A DNA stretch of 64,000 nt, from positions 971,135 to 1,035,134 of the forward strand of contig NW_018149776.1 of assembly GCF_002042975.1 (NCBI RefSeq), read 5' to 3'. Shown one piece after another: positions 20,877-33,546 of this stretch (the first letter of the stretch is position 1; each line of letters begins with the position of its first letter). Below the pieces are notes generated by a model. It did not search any database. It saw only the letters and a program-made list of their open reading frames with translations, and was not told the origin of the DNA. Source of the DNA: Orbicella faveolata. Its lineage: Eukaryota > Cnidaria > Anthozoa > Scleractinia > Merulinidae. A program made the position numbers and the translations under genes.

Positions 20877-23800
20877 CTTATTGAAAAACTTTTATATCCT
20901 AGATGAAATCGTTAGGGCATGAACTTAATTACTTTGAAACTTTCGAAAGATGAGGCTTTTAAATATTTATATCAAAAACAGGATACTGAAAAACCGATAA
21001 GAGATCTAACCGCAAGCAATTAGATAGGGTCCTTGCGGGAGAATTTGCCCAGTAGCTGCACAGAACGATATTTAATGAGGCCTCCAGCTGTCTGCGTACG
21101 TCGGTGCAATTCTGATTCAGCTGGATGAGATCAAACCAGTGATGTATAATTGTTTAACTGGACCAGTCACCGCTATTTATTAAGATAACATTCCGAGTTT
21201 GAAAAGCAGAGGTTTCTTTTCCTTTGCCAATGAAATCAATCGCTCTAGGAGTTATTAAACGATAAATTAAGTTAGCAAAATATCTATTTTAACTATTGTC
21301 CTCGAGTGTTCAATCAATCCCTCAAATGCGTTCAGTTAAATATACAATGGACTATAATTCCCAGTACATATGAAGTGCTGATATTTTATTTTGTTTCTAA
21401 TATTAAGGAGAAATTCGGATAAATGAAGTTAACCTTTTGCCACCATGCAAAACTCTGAGTCCCCTGGATTGCAGAAATAAACAACAATTTCTCTTGATAA
21501 GGGAAAAGTTCAATCTGAGATCGATTAATTCAAAACGCGAACCATATTTACATAAGATAAACACGATGGTAAGTTGAACCGGTAGAGCATGGACAGAGCC
21601 GATAACCTAGCGCGCAGGGTTTCTTTTCTTCCTGGGCGTGAAGAAGAGAGACCCTGTAACGATTTTGGGACAGAAGTGCTTCTTAAAATCTGGTTCACAC
21701 TTGTGAGATAAGCACAAGCACTAGCACAAGAAAAAGAAACATGTTCCTTTTTTGCTGTGCTTGCGCTTATGCTTATTTCCCTAGTGTCGGCTTATCTCAC
21801 AACAGGCTTACGAACACCAGAGGAAAAAGGGGCTTGGCAGGCCTTTGCATAAGTACCATAAGTATCACGGATCTGTTCTGACAAACTCACTGGCAAGTTA
21901 TTTAAATTGACAGCAGCTCCTATATTTAAAAAGAAATGAATGGAACAGAGCATCTCTGCATTTCACTGTCATTCGAGGGTTCAACTTAACAATCATCCAT
22001 AAGCTTTTGCTCTTTTTTCCTGTCGTCAAGATGGGAACAATGGCTTTAATTCTCTCGCGTTGTCATTCCGTGTTTCTCTTTTCCGTTACATTAATTGTCA
22101 CGATGAGTTTTAGAGTCTTCTAACTTGCCGTGTTTGGAAGGCTTAAGTTCTGGTGTAATGTGTTAATTTTAAAGTTTTGAGTTTTGTGTTTGGGGTTTCG
22201 AGTCTAGTGTCCTTGTACCATCTGGTTCATTATTGTTCCTCTGCGCGCCCACAAATCGCAAAACATACATCTACCTCAGTATGAGTGCAGATAAATCTTG
22301 TACAAATAGAGTATACCCACTTAAGGTCTCAAATAATGAGCTCACTAAGCCCTTCCGGTTACCAACTGGGGCCTGGAGTCTAAGGATTTTCTCTTGTTAG
22401 AGCTTAGTCAAAACATAGCCCGATTCTCAGACGGTCAAACATTTTGGGAGGTCGATCTCTCTCGCTCCCTCCTCTCCCGGGGGACGGTCGGATGTCGCTC
22501 GCTCTCACTTCCTCCTCTCCCGGGGGGAGCCTCCTCTTCCACTGGGGAGCCGGTTCATAGGCTTTTAGAAAACCCACCATTATCTAATAGAGCCCGCATG
22601 GAGCCTTCCCTGCCGGAGGCCTAGCTAGGTATTGGCTCTTATCGGTGATTAATGCCACACCAATCTTACAACAGGATTACGGTAGTAAAAGAGCCTAACC
22701 AAAAATGTACGAATTCCTTCATCGAGCCAAATTTTGCTCGTTAGAGGCTAAGAATGGTCAATTGGACAGAATTATGGAGAAAAAGAAAGTTTTGGAGAAA
22801 ATTTGTGCTTTTCTTTAAATGTCCCGACTGAAACGATTTTTCTGTCTTGGAGTACTGTAAAGCCCCGACTGCGCGCAGTCTCTCCTTTTGCTCGAAAATT
22901 CGTGAGGGGAAAAACGCAAAACACTGAGTGAACAAGCAGAAGCCAGCCCGCGAGTCGCGAGTAGCGCGGGCATCGGAGGACGAGGTGCAAAATTCGGAAA
23001 AGTTGGTTATATAATTGAAAGTGTGGGTTTACGTGTGCGTTGCAGATTTTCCTTTGTATCAAATAAACGCCAGTCGCAGTAGACAGTCTTCGGAGATCCA
23101 GAGGTAGTCAATAGGAGATAGGGACCTTCTGCGTTCTTCCCCGCAGTTTTCGACAAAATCTTAATTGGTGCCAACTGTGTCTAACTACCTCTGGACTCTC
23201 CGAGCAAACCTTGCCCTCGTTCCCAACACCCTCACTTTGGCGCTTACTGCTCGTTGACTCCAGTCCTCCATCTTTTTCTGTCCGCGTGTACAGGTGTCCA
23301 CTAACCATGCGCTTGAATCATTTCATCAGCTTGAACTATTTTGACAATTAGATGTTTTCTATTGAATGCGGTTTACGCCTGTTAAGTTTTATACCACAAT
23401 AATGTCTTAATTAACTCCAAGGGTTTTGTTTTTACAAATAATAGACAAACAATATACATTGTGAATGCGCCTGAAACGAACTAATTTTCATCATTCTAAC
23501 CCAGTGGCTGACATGACTTATCTGTGGCAAGTTCTCGATCTGTTTGGCTTCGTAGGCTTGAGAGTTTTTGAACGCGCGGATTTCATCATTATTGGCAGAT
23601 AAGTGTTGTAACAAGACTCTCATTATATGCTGAAACGACCAGTCACTGGGTTACACTAAAACAGTTATGCTCCGGGTTTCTAGCTAGCCAGTGATAGTTT
23701 GTTCGAGGTTTCACCTCTGATCATCAACCGTTCGATGGGAACCTCAAGCACATGGTCTTATCGTTGTTATTTCTTTATCAAGTGGCCATATGTTATGCAA

Positions 23801-25076
23801 ATTACGCCTGGTACAACCTATCACCGATTTTCAATTAAAAGGAAGTTACACGTGGTTTTGGCGGGTTTCGTCTGCGGAAAAATTCTCCCTCTGGTGTTAG
23901 CTCACAGCATGTTAACAACAAACATTGTTAAGGTCCATTTACTACCACCAGTTGTTTTAGTATTTACCGCACGTAAAGGTAGTTTTCGGTTAAGTACCAA
24001 TAAAAGTTTGACGAGGTGTTGATGAATTTTAGAAGCGTTTCTACTAGTTCTTGCACGTGGTTTTTCAGAGCAAGAAACACGTGGTTTGAGGCACCTGTCG
24101 CAAGATGACTTTGAAAGTGTTCGATTTCATTCCAGACTTGTCACTAGAAAACATTGTTCTCGACAAGCAAAAAAGCACCTGTCACTTTGTCCACCTGTAG
24201 TTTGAAGAACATCCAAACTGAACAAGTAGATATGTTTTATAGCCTTTTCAATAGCTTTTGTTGACAGTCCGTGTTCTATTGTGAGAAACGAGGTGTGAAT
24301 GCATGGGTCACCACGTTCTTGCAATAATATAACTATTTTTAGCTTACACATAAACTTGTGGAAATAGCTTAGCTTTAATTTTCAACTTGCTCAGGGCTTC
24401 TGTCTACACTCATACAAGAGGAAATCAAAACGGTGGCGTGTACCTGAACCTACTGGAGGCGTGGCTCAAATATCAGTCAAAAATTTCAAATTCAAAGCCG
24501 TTGAGTGCCGCATATTTGCTGTCGTTTTGTGGCTCAGTACCTTTAAGATACCTCGAAGACTGTCAACGGCGGTCATTTCAAACTAAGCACTTCAAGATAT
24601 ACCAATCGACAAATTGCACTTGCACTCCCCAAAAGATACCACGAGAACCCCCCTGCACCCCGGAACACTGCTACACAACATACTTTGAAAAGCTTTATTT
24701 ACTCACGGACTGATATTAGATAACTTTCAATCTTAACGGAAGCCGATGAGTCCGAGATTTGAACGCATTACTTTAAGCTTTTTTCCTATGCGAGTTGAGG
24801 AAGGAAAAAAAAATTAATCGCGTTTTTAAAACCGGCCCAAGCGACTGAGTAAAACGAGGCGTTAAGCGGGCAGCAATGCCAGTCAACCACACTACATCAT
24901 TTCGTGAGATTACCCTAACAATTCGCCTTTTACGGTGGGTGGAGAGAGGCACCCTGAGGATGAAGCCTCTTGTCGAAGAGCGCAAAATACGTCCCAGATC
25001 ACCAGTCACAATACACCCGCCCCAGCTTGAATAGACTGTTCGCAGCGCTCTATTTCCTCGTATTTTTGTTCCATCG

Positions 25077-25460
25077 TTGAACGCAAGGGTAGAATCCCGA
25101 GATAACTGGATGCCAGCCCAAAACGGAAGATTTGACAGGGTAGAGGGTGGGGTCTCTATTCTTTGTTTGGCTCGCTTCGCTCGCATGCCCGCCCCACCCC
25201 CTCGTACTTCGCATTCGCGCTCGCCTTTTCCTTCGCGTTCGTTAAAAAATAGATTCTGCAGCTTGAAAAAATAGGCGATTTCGCCAGCGCCTCCAGCACT
25301 TTTAGTCTTGTCAGGAGCCCTTCCCCGACCTCTCGCCAATTTTTTAACAAGATTATTGCGTGTGATGGATGACACTGGTTACTGGATTTCACCATTCTTT
25401 TCAAACCATTCTTTTCACTTTTGTCTTCTTGGCTTGACGCAACGAGCACAAATAATACTC
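25077..25460. repeat. GC-rich interspersed repeat
   Basis: Contains 'tggctcgcttcgctcgcat', 'cgcattcgcgctcgcc' and 'aaaaaataggcgatttcgcc', palindrome-rich sequence unlike the AT-rich flanks. It produces long spurious frames on both strands. A degenerate SINE-like piece ('gggtggagagaggcac') sits just before it at about 24935. Confidence 0.5.
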
Positions 25461-26074
25461 CCTACACAATTTTCAAGCTTTTCCATTGCCTCCAGTTTCA
25501 AGTAATATGTGTAAGTCTGGAGAAAGATTTTCATAGTTTTTCTCCATTCGTTAACCTTGTCACAGGAAAAAAGGGTGTTATTAATTACTGTGCACAGTTG
25601 CTTTCCTCAGGAGGTCGAGCGAAGGAATCGAAGAGTGGATGCTTTTTGATTGAGGTTTTAGTGTGCTTACACATTTTGCACTAGACTTCTTGATTACTGT
25701 CATATCCATATCAGAATATTGTCAACATCTCTCATCATTGTTTATTACCATTTTAAAAATGTATTGGCAACATCGACTAAAACAAAGAACACATATCAGT
25801 GCGATACTAATTAAAAATCGTGGTTTACTGTTTTAGTTTACCTCACTAGTACAGGCACGACAAGAGGGAGTTTACAGTTTATGAGTTCGGTTAAATTTGA
25901 CTCGAGTTTGAATTTTGAGTTCTAGTTTAAGAGTCAACAACTAGGGGATGGATCTGCATTTGAAGAACTTTATGGAAAAAGCTTTTTACAGACAATAGTG
26001 TAAACATAACCGTATTATGCAACTCTTTATACCTACAAATGAAATCTACCCAGTCCCAGACTAATCAGAGTTCT

Positions 26075-26275
26075 AATTCAGCTAACTAGAGTGCTACATG
26101 AAATAAAGCGCTAACTGAGTGTGCTAAAAAAGGTGCTAAATAAGCTGACCGGAGTGCTAATTAGGCTAACCAGAGTGCTATTCAGGCTAACTGGTGTACT
26201 AAATATGCATGTATTAAGGCCAACTGGAGCAGAACATGTAATTAAGCTAACTAAGATGCTATTCAGGGTAAAGAA
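26075..26275. repeat. Degenerate ~22-bp tandem repeat
   Basis: Eight to nine units of the form 'gctaaccagagtgctaatt', with frequent substitutions. It lies about 230 bp beyond the MGST3 stop, so it may be in the 3' UTR or just past it. Confidence 0.75.
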
Positions 26276-26504
26276 AGAATCTTGAAATTTTAACTCGATC
26301 TAAAATTCAAAACTGCCACTTAAAGCAAAATGAAAACCAATCATTACAATGCATGTCCAAGTGTCGTTATTTCATACTCGTTTTTTTTTTGTTTCGTCGC
26401 ACATTCTGTTTCACATGTAGCTACATTACAAGTCAAAAGAAAATGTCTGCTGAGCAACGTCACAAATCTGTTAAAACTTTGTTCACTCTAGAAATGTCTC
26501 TTGC

Positions 26505-29500
26505 TTAGGCGCTGATCACACCTGTCAAACGGAGCCCTAGCTTTACAGTGCAGCCTAACAGGGCGAAGAGACCAAGGTAGCCAAAGCTTCCTCTCATGCG
26601 CTTTTTAGGATCTGGAATGACAAAGAATTCACATTGAAAGAAACAGTCACTGAATTTTTCAATCAAAATGATGCTAAAAAAAAAAACAACAGCACTAGTA
26701 GTTTGTATTAGAAGAGGTGAACAGTGTATGGGAACAGTGCAAGTGTAATGTGATATAGATAAAAACGCCCGTAATAGCTCTTAATAAAGGAGCTGCTAAA
26801 TCAAACATGGCGATCCAGTCAGCACTTTTGTCTCGTTATACCAATTCGAATAAATCGTATCTTTCATCCACAAGTAAGGTCGATTTTCCTTTGAGGTTAC
26901 AAGTGTGAGGGGAGGAAAGGTGAGTCGCCCACTCGCGACCAGTTCTTAATAACTGGTTGCAAACACTTGATTTTTGGTCACATTGGCCAACAGTGAGTCA
27001 TAATTTCAAGCCCTGTAAATACTCGCAATGTCTCTCTCACCCAGGTGTATAAATAGGCACTAGCAAATTTAAAGGGGCTCAATGTATTTTGAGTTATTTT
27101 GGCCACATACAAAATTTCCTTTAAATGGTAGGAAACCTGAAAATAACAGTTTAATCAGATAGAAAAACACCAAAGAGATAATGATAAACCATAAAGGAAC
27201 AACGATGGCTAAGGATGAAGAAGATTAACACGGATTACAAACGACAAATTTGAAAAATTGAGGGCTAAACTTTTCAACGTGCACAAACCGTGACTGAGCT
27301 CCTTAAATGATGGGGGTAACCCTGTGATGGACTAGCACGGCATAAAGGAAGGAAACACTGCTAATAACATACTGCCACAGAAATCATATCAGCTCCAGAA
27401 GTAGGCACCACTTGGCCTGACGCAGATACCTTTTCACTCACCTGCTCATTCACAAGGCAGGGCCCATGCCATATATAAATCAAAGGACACTTAAGACGTT
27501 TTTCTTAGTCAAATGTTAAATCAGCCTGTTATGATTTTTATCTGTTTTATGCCTTTTAGGGACTGCTTGTGTTTTTATAGATGTATCTTTTTATCTTTTG
27601 TGTTTTAATAACAGGACCCCCTTTGATACCAGTACTTGCAGACTGACAGGGTTATCTTGTATAAATAATATTATACTTCATGTTAACTCTATTTACCTCC
27701 TGTGTAGTATCCATGGGCATAGAACAAGCGGGAAACAACCCACACCGCTCCTGCTACAGAGCATACAACCTAAACACAAATAGAAAGGAAACACAAAATT
27801 AAGCCAACATGTAAGGCTGCACCAATACACCAATACCATGTGATCTTGTTTGTCCGGTGTGAATATTGATACTGTAGTTGAAGAGAGCATTGGTACATAA
27901 CTATACAGCAAATAAGTGGTGATAGGTCAACAAGTGTAGAAGTTTGTGCCTAATAACTGTAACAAAGTCCTTGCCAAAACACAGCCTTTGATCCATTGAC
28001 TAGTGATTGTTTTAAAAACAGAAACAACATACGATCTGCACTGGTTTCACTTGCTTTGATTCATTGAAGATGGTGGCAAGAAATGCACCCTTTGGTTGAC
28101 AGCTGCACATCACTGTGCACAGTCATCAAAACACATGGGAGGCTGATGACACGTGTTTGCCTGTTTCTCTTACTTGTCGGGGGTTGTTGCATGTCACTTC
28201 TCGTATTGTATTTTGGCCCTTTTATTGAGGTACGTATCATATCACGGGAAAATGTACACACTGTCACATCATTGCAGCCCTATAACATGCACTGATAAAA
28301 GATAAATAAATGTACAAATCCTAACTTGAGTTTATATAGACATTCTAGAGGTTGGGATGGTTAGAAAGTGTACTGCACCTGGGGCATCTGATCTCTATCG
28401 AAATTTCCACCTTTCAGAAATTTAACTAACAGTCTAGATTCATGGGTAGATTCCCAAGTAGGTATTTTGTAAACATGAGTAACAGGGGAATCATCCCACC
28501 CACTCAATTTCTTTATTTCCTCGAGATAAAGAATTCATTAACCACTCCCCCCAACACATGCTATGATAATTCACTCTTTTCATCTGACTCACAGGATGTT
28601 CCAGACCTCCGAGCAGCAGGAGGGACAAAAACTGAGTATAATTTTCAAGCCTATACAACAACAAAAGGACAAAATTACCAATGCATATAAATTAAACAGA
28701 GCTTATAATTGTTGCAGTCACACATTTTGCTCCTGAGGATTAAACATTTTGAGTGGAAGTTCAATTCCCAGCTGGCAGGAGATTGAGCAACCAGCTTAAC
28801 AGTATTACAAAGTATTGCAAATAGTAGGAGTCTGTAACACGGTACTATCCAGGCTCAAAAAAAGTGCCATCCGGTCGTCTGGGACAAATAGATTCTCCTT
28901 CTGGGCAAGTGCCTTTTCATTCTCACTTGCCCAATGGGCAAGAGATCAGGAAAGTCATCTGCCAACTAAATCATTAAAAGAACCAACTAAGACTTGCCCT
29001 GGGAAAGATATATTCAAGAGCTACTTGTCCCATGGGCAAGCTGGAATTAAAGTTTTTTTTCGGGCCCTGGACTATAATGAACATGATCAGCTAGTGATAA
29101 TCAAACTCCCTCCATGCAGTATTGTACAAAAAGATAGCAAACTGCTCTCCTTTGAATTTACTGACATTAACTGACTATGAAGAACTACACTTTCTCAGGG
29201 ATCAAAAATTGTATTCCAGGGCTGTTTTAGTATCATTTAACTGAAAATCCCATGGACACTGTATATATTCATTTCTGTTTTTCTAGTCTCCCAGCAAAGG
29301 AAAACAACAATTAAATGTCAAATTATAAATGACAACCACTGTCTCTTTCCATTGATTTGCTAGGAAAAACTGCATTATCCATTGGTTCTTTCTGACAAAT
29401 GTTCAACACCCCTGGATTTTGTCACCTTTAAGAAATCTGAATGGAAACAAAGACTTGTCATTTAATTTAATAAGTTTTGCCTCATGACCAAGGCGTAGCT

Positions 29501-32500
29501 GGCCTTCCCCTTGATACACCACTACCAATAATTTCTTTTACATCTCACTAACGCTATGTTACTTGTTTCCATACATTAACATTTTTTAACTTACGTGTTT
29601 AAATGTGCTCTTTGAATGCAGTTGAAAATGGGTTTATTTTCATCATACATCTTTGGATACTGTCAAAGAAAGAAACAAACACAAGATACACTGTAAGATC
29701 ATCAAACAACACACAACCAAGAAAATAAAACAAAGTTATGGTGTATAATTTTGTACATAAAATGAATGTATAATTGATTCAATTTCCACTGGCTTGGAAG
29801 TGAAGGACAATGTGTTCTATTCATTTTTCCTTCCTAATACGTGTTATAAAAACCTGTGTTTGACCCAAATTTCTCAAAAACCTACATGCATGTACATCCC
29901 ATGATTAACTTCCAATAATCATAGTAATATTTAGAGGTGAATCACATTCACAACCAAAATTAAAGGAAGCTGTAACACGGACTATGCTTTTCATGTAAAA
30001 GACTTACAAAGATCACATCTTTATTTCAGATTAATTTGTCAAGTACAGATATTTATTTTTAGATATTTATATTTTACGTTGCACACAGTCCTTTCAAAGA
30101 AACAGCTACTTCATGCGGAGAAGTTAGGTACAGTACTTTTGCCTGAGGAATCACAGCAATTTAACAGATCTGAAATAACATTTAACTAGTAGTGAGATTG
30201 CCCCTTAATTTTATATTTATCACAAGAATGAGCAAAGAGACTTAACGCCTACAAATTCTTTAGAATTCTGTGATATTGGACAGAAAATGAGACTGAAGTA
30301 ATCCTCCGTAGGAAAAAAGATGCCAAGCGATACATTTAACCATAGTTCTTAGCGCAAGGAAACCTTAACGTTCATAAAAATGTACGGAAACGTCAAAAAT
30401 CTTCAAACCTAGGCTACTCAATGTCCTTAGTACAGGGACAAATATTGTAAAAATGTAGCTTTCTTTGTGCTTTATAGGCTGTGTTACGTTTGCAAGGCAT
30501 TGTGGCAAAACGTACAGCCACCATGTTTTTTCATACAGGGGGTTGCAAATTACTTCAATGAAAACTTGGGACACAAGATCATGGTTACTGCACTGGAAAT
30601 CAGTTTGCAGTGGTTCAATAGACATCCAGTGTAAAACCAAAAGGAGATGCCAAAAAAAAAAAAAAAAATTTCTTTACTACAGTTGTAACCAAAAAACAAT
30701 TTTGAACTTATACATGTATAGTACTTACAAAAATAAAATATAGCGTGATTTGCAGAAAATGTGTGAAACATTGTATCAGGAAATGCAATAAAATGCCTGC
30801 TAGGGAAGTATCTGGTCTCTACAGTGTATTGGCATCAGTACATTATTTGCCTACTGCTAGCAACACTGGAAGAGCTTGTGTTTGTTCCATCAGATACAAG
30901 AAGGCCATCCTCAGAGGCCCAGTGAGAAATAGTCGGTTCTGGTGGAAGTCAAACAGGTGAAAGCCAAGCAAACCAAAGACTATCTGTCCCTGGGTTTTGC
31001 TCAAGGATATATAATGCCTGAATGAACAACTCTAAGATGGTCCCAATGCAGACCTTGATGTTTTATTCAACCGCTGTCCTTTAGGACGCTATGTTGGTGA
31101 GTAAAAAGGCCAATCTTCTCTTATCTCCCAAATCCTATCAATAAAATTATACATAATGGGCCTTGTGCAATTGTCCGTGAAATTAACAAAAAATTTTAAA
31201 ACCCTTTGATTGAGTGAGTTAGTGAGTGAGAAGAAGCAGCACAGTGCTCCTTCACTGCTTTAACAGTTGAAAATTTAAAAAGATGATCGAAGACTTTTAA
31301 TCAACTGGTGTTCAAATGTCTAAATACGATAGAAAAGTACAAGTCAAGCATTTTTATACCCTGCTCAAGATGGTTTCTTAGAATTATTTGAGTTTCATTT
31401 GGCAACAATGTTCGGTAAATTAATGCACATTGTCATTCACAGACATCAAGCTTATATTTTCTCACTTTTGTTAATAAATAATGCTTGTTCATAGCGTAAT
31501 TTGCTTCTTGCAAAGACACATGTACCAGATGTATTTTTTACTTGTTTTTCTTCTTGATTGCTCTTTTAGAAATTCACATGACAGCACAAGAAGTATTTCC
31601 TTTTATTTAAAGTTGCAATTCCAAATACAGTTGAACCTGCAGAACTGACCCCCCAGAATGTCAAGCCTTGGTGACTGTTTATGGGAGGTGGTTGCTTACA
31701 GGAGCTTCGACCATCTTTGGTCAAAATTTATGTCATTAGCATATGGTAACTGCAGAGACTTATCCCACGTTTTAATGTTTTATTCATGTGAAGAGTCAAT
31801 TTTGAGAAAAAATTCAGTGCTTCCCATTGAGAAATTTGCATCTCTTGTACTACCCAGGAATGCAATAATGTTACAACACCTTATTATCCAATTTCTGCTT
31901 TATTATTGGTCAGGTGGTTGTTTATAGGAGGTTAAAAACAAAAGAAAATTTCAATCTTCAGGCTGTAAAAGTGGTTGCGGTGGTTTAGTATACGAGAGGT
32001 GGCTGCTTACAGGAGGTTTCAAATAGAGGGATGTCTTGGAAACCTTTAAGTACTTTAGAAAACTGGTTGCTGAGGAGAGGTAGTCACAACCGGAGGTTCG
32101 ACTACACCACAAAGAATTTTACCATGAATATGGTAAAAATTTTACAAACCTGGGAGGAAATTTATAAATAAATTAAAATAAATGGCAGCAAATGCTTTGG
32201 AATAATTGCAAAAGAAAGACATGACTTTAATTTACTTTATTTGCATATTCCTAAAAGTTACTCACAACCGAACAAGTCCAAAGGTCTTTGCTATGAAACT
32301 GGAGGAAGAGTCACGTGCAAGACTACAAGTAAGCTTATAATATACCGCCTGTTAAACTAAAATCACAATGAATATTTATTGTACAGTGCTGGTATAAGGA
32401 ACATGGACTAGCAATATTAATTGGAAAATCACTAGCAAGATGGAAGCATGAAACTCGCTTCTTCCAGGCTACAAAAGAAAATCAAATAGAAGTTATATAC

Positions 32501-32627
32501 ATACAGGTACATTGTACTGCTTTCGTGCTTTCCCCACGTTCATTCCCAGGTAAGCAATCATGAACCCAGAGGAAACGGTTGTGAGGACAACATATCCGTA
32601 CTCCTTTGCTACAACTAACGACGCCAT
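26505..32627 (-). CDS. MGST3: Microsomal glutathione S-transferase 3
   Basis: Five minus-strand exons, all in phase: 32505-32627, 29595-29659, 28593-28650, 27697-27769, 26505-26611; 141 residues against 152 in human. The protein starts [20 protein letters not shown], then [63 protein letters not shown] and [20 protein letters not shown]. These match the MAPEG family signature around F-N-C-I-Q-R-A-H-x-N-T-L-E and the Y-A-x-G-Y-Y-T-G motif. Four hydrophobic segments are expected. Role known for the family: a trimeric ER or outer-mitochondrial membrane enzyme with glutathione transferase/peroxidase activity, including leukotriene C4 synthesis in vertebrates. The start at 32627 aligns with human MGST3; an upstream in-frame ATG at 32720 would add unrelated residues. 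The donor at 32505 keeps the family's spacing before YPKMY; a second GT 9 bp upstream is in phase. Confidence 0.95.
27030..27335 (+). mobile_element. SINE fragments in MGST3 3' flank/last intron
   Basis: 'tctctctcacccaggtgtat' near 27033 and 'aaccctgtgatggactagca' near 27312 match two consecutive parts of the SINE body seen at 17982-18266. Unrelated sequence separates them. Plus orientation. It is a broken copy in the last MGST3 intron. Confidence 0.55.
31628..32105. repeat. Diverged repeat cluster in MGST3 intron 1
   Basis: The phrase 'ggaggtggttgcttacagga' and variants recur near 31682, 31910, 31998 and 32065, each followed by 'gttcgac'- or 'ggtttcaa'-like sequence. A degenerate tandem family with 75-230-bp spacing. 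No coding content. Confidence 0.55.
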
Positions 32628-32897
32628 TTTGGATTCCAGCTGCCTGGAATTAAATCGAGGCTTAGACCACATGCTTACCACGTGCTTGGAAGGTTTTGAT
32701 TGGTTGAAAAACTGAGACAATCAAACAAACCAATCAAATCAATCTTCTTGTGACGTATTGTCTTCCACGCTATTTGACCAGACTTACCGGCAATTTCGTT
32801 CATTTACTGCCGTTTGACGTATTTGAACTGTGGAGTTCTTGCAGAAGGTGACACTCCGAGGTCGAAGGTTGTCTCAGATTAGCAAAGGAAATAGAGA
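32628..32897. promoter_or_regulatory. Shared divergent promoter interval
   Basis: The 270 bp between the MGST3 start (minus) and the start of the small secreted-protein gene (plus) must hold both 5' UTRs and promoters. No TATA box is obvious. Two 'tgacgtatt' motifs (about 32752 and 32815), CRE-like half sites, lie within it. Bidirectional use is inferred from the layout. Confidence 0.5.
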
Positions 32898-33152
32898 ATG
32901 AAGTGCTCAGTATTTCTGGTTGCCGTGGGCCTTTTGGCCGTGATGGTTGTTTATAGCAGCGCCACTACTACGATTGTTGCTGCTCCTTCAAGCGCCGCCA
33001 CAAACGCATCTGCTAGTCAAACACAAGCCAGCAACGCCACTACTACACCAGCGACAACGACGGAACCTACTACAACAACAAGCGTTGGGGTTAACGTTTT
33101 GCCATCGGCTTTTATTATGAGTGTGGCCATCTTGGTAGCTGCTCTCCAGTAA
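32898..33152 (+). CDS. Small Thr/Ser-rich, probably GPI-anchored surface protein
   Basis: Intronless 84-residue frame. Residues 1-22 form a signal peptide (MKCSVFLVAVGLLAVMVVYS). Residues 23-64 are almost wholly Thr, Ala, Ser, Asn and Gln, with N-glycosylation motifs (NAS, NAT) and runs of TTT suited to O-glycosylation. The last ~18 residues (VLPSAFIMSVAILVAALQ) are hydrophobic with no basic tail, as in a GPI-attachment signal. So it is likely a mucin-like, lipid-anchored surface peptide. No family is recognised. The context gagaATGA is acceptable for a start. It is head-to-head with MGST3. A secreted or single-pass form cannot be excluded. Confidence 0.75.
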   Translation: MKCSVFLVAVGLLAVMVVYSSATTTIVAAPSSAATNASASQTQASNATTTPATTTEPTTTTSVGVNVLPSAFIMSVAILVAALQ

Positions 33153-33546
33153 ACATTTTTTTTCGTGTCACTTGTGAATGCAGTTGCCGCCACACCTAAT
33201 TACACCGACGAACTTGCAAATAAGCTTATAACATTTAGTTTGGTTGTTGCCTCAATCTTTGGACCATTTCCTCAATACTGAGATACATAGACTGGATTTC
33301 ATCATTTCCTACTGACAAACTTCAATGTATTTAATTCATGATATTCTACCACAAAGAGATTTCTGGACCACATGGTGCTATTACAAAACTGAAAAACTTT
33401 GCGAACGCGTGAAGATGGCGTGGCCTTCCACAAGAGTATGCGGCCTGCAAGAAAACTTTGTGTAACTGTAAGCTTTTTTTCGTCTTCAATTTAATACAAC
33501 AAACTGTCATGTTAGGTTATTCATTATTTTGGCGTTTGTGCTTGTT

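Larger units (their letters stand above)
20877..26504. other. Intergenic region, repeats only
   Basis: I see no supported gene between the discoidin start and the MGST3 stop. Repeats include an imperfect palindrome at 21695-21806 ('aagcacaagcactagcac' and complement), GC-rich interspersed repeats at 22440-22620 and 25077-25460, and a tandem array at 26075-26275. Open frames of up to 200 codons (24773-25375, minus) lie across repeat sequence and lack domains. Confidence 0.55.

Noticed and set aside
20891-20896. TATAAA just upstream of the discoidin start
   Set aside because: Only about 15 bp before the ATG. A TATA box would place the transcript start past the ATG, so it is likely chance.
24127-24713. 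Frames of 74 and 108 codons on opposite strands
   Set aside because: No domain, no splice continuity, and next to repeats.
24773-25375. 200-codon minus-strand frame
   Set aside because: Spans a GC-rich interspersed repeat and a SINE-like piece. No domain, no splice context.
28815-29174. 119-codon plus-strand frame
   Set aside because: Lies in an MGST3 intron, holds internally repeated 'cttgcccatggg' phrases and has no domain.
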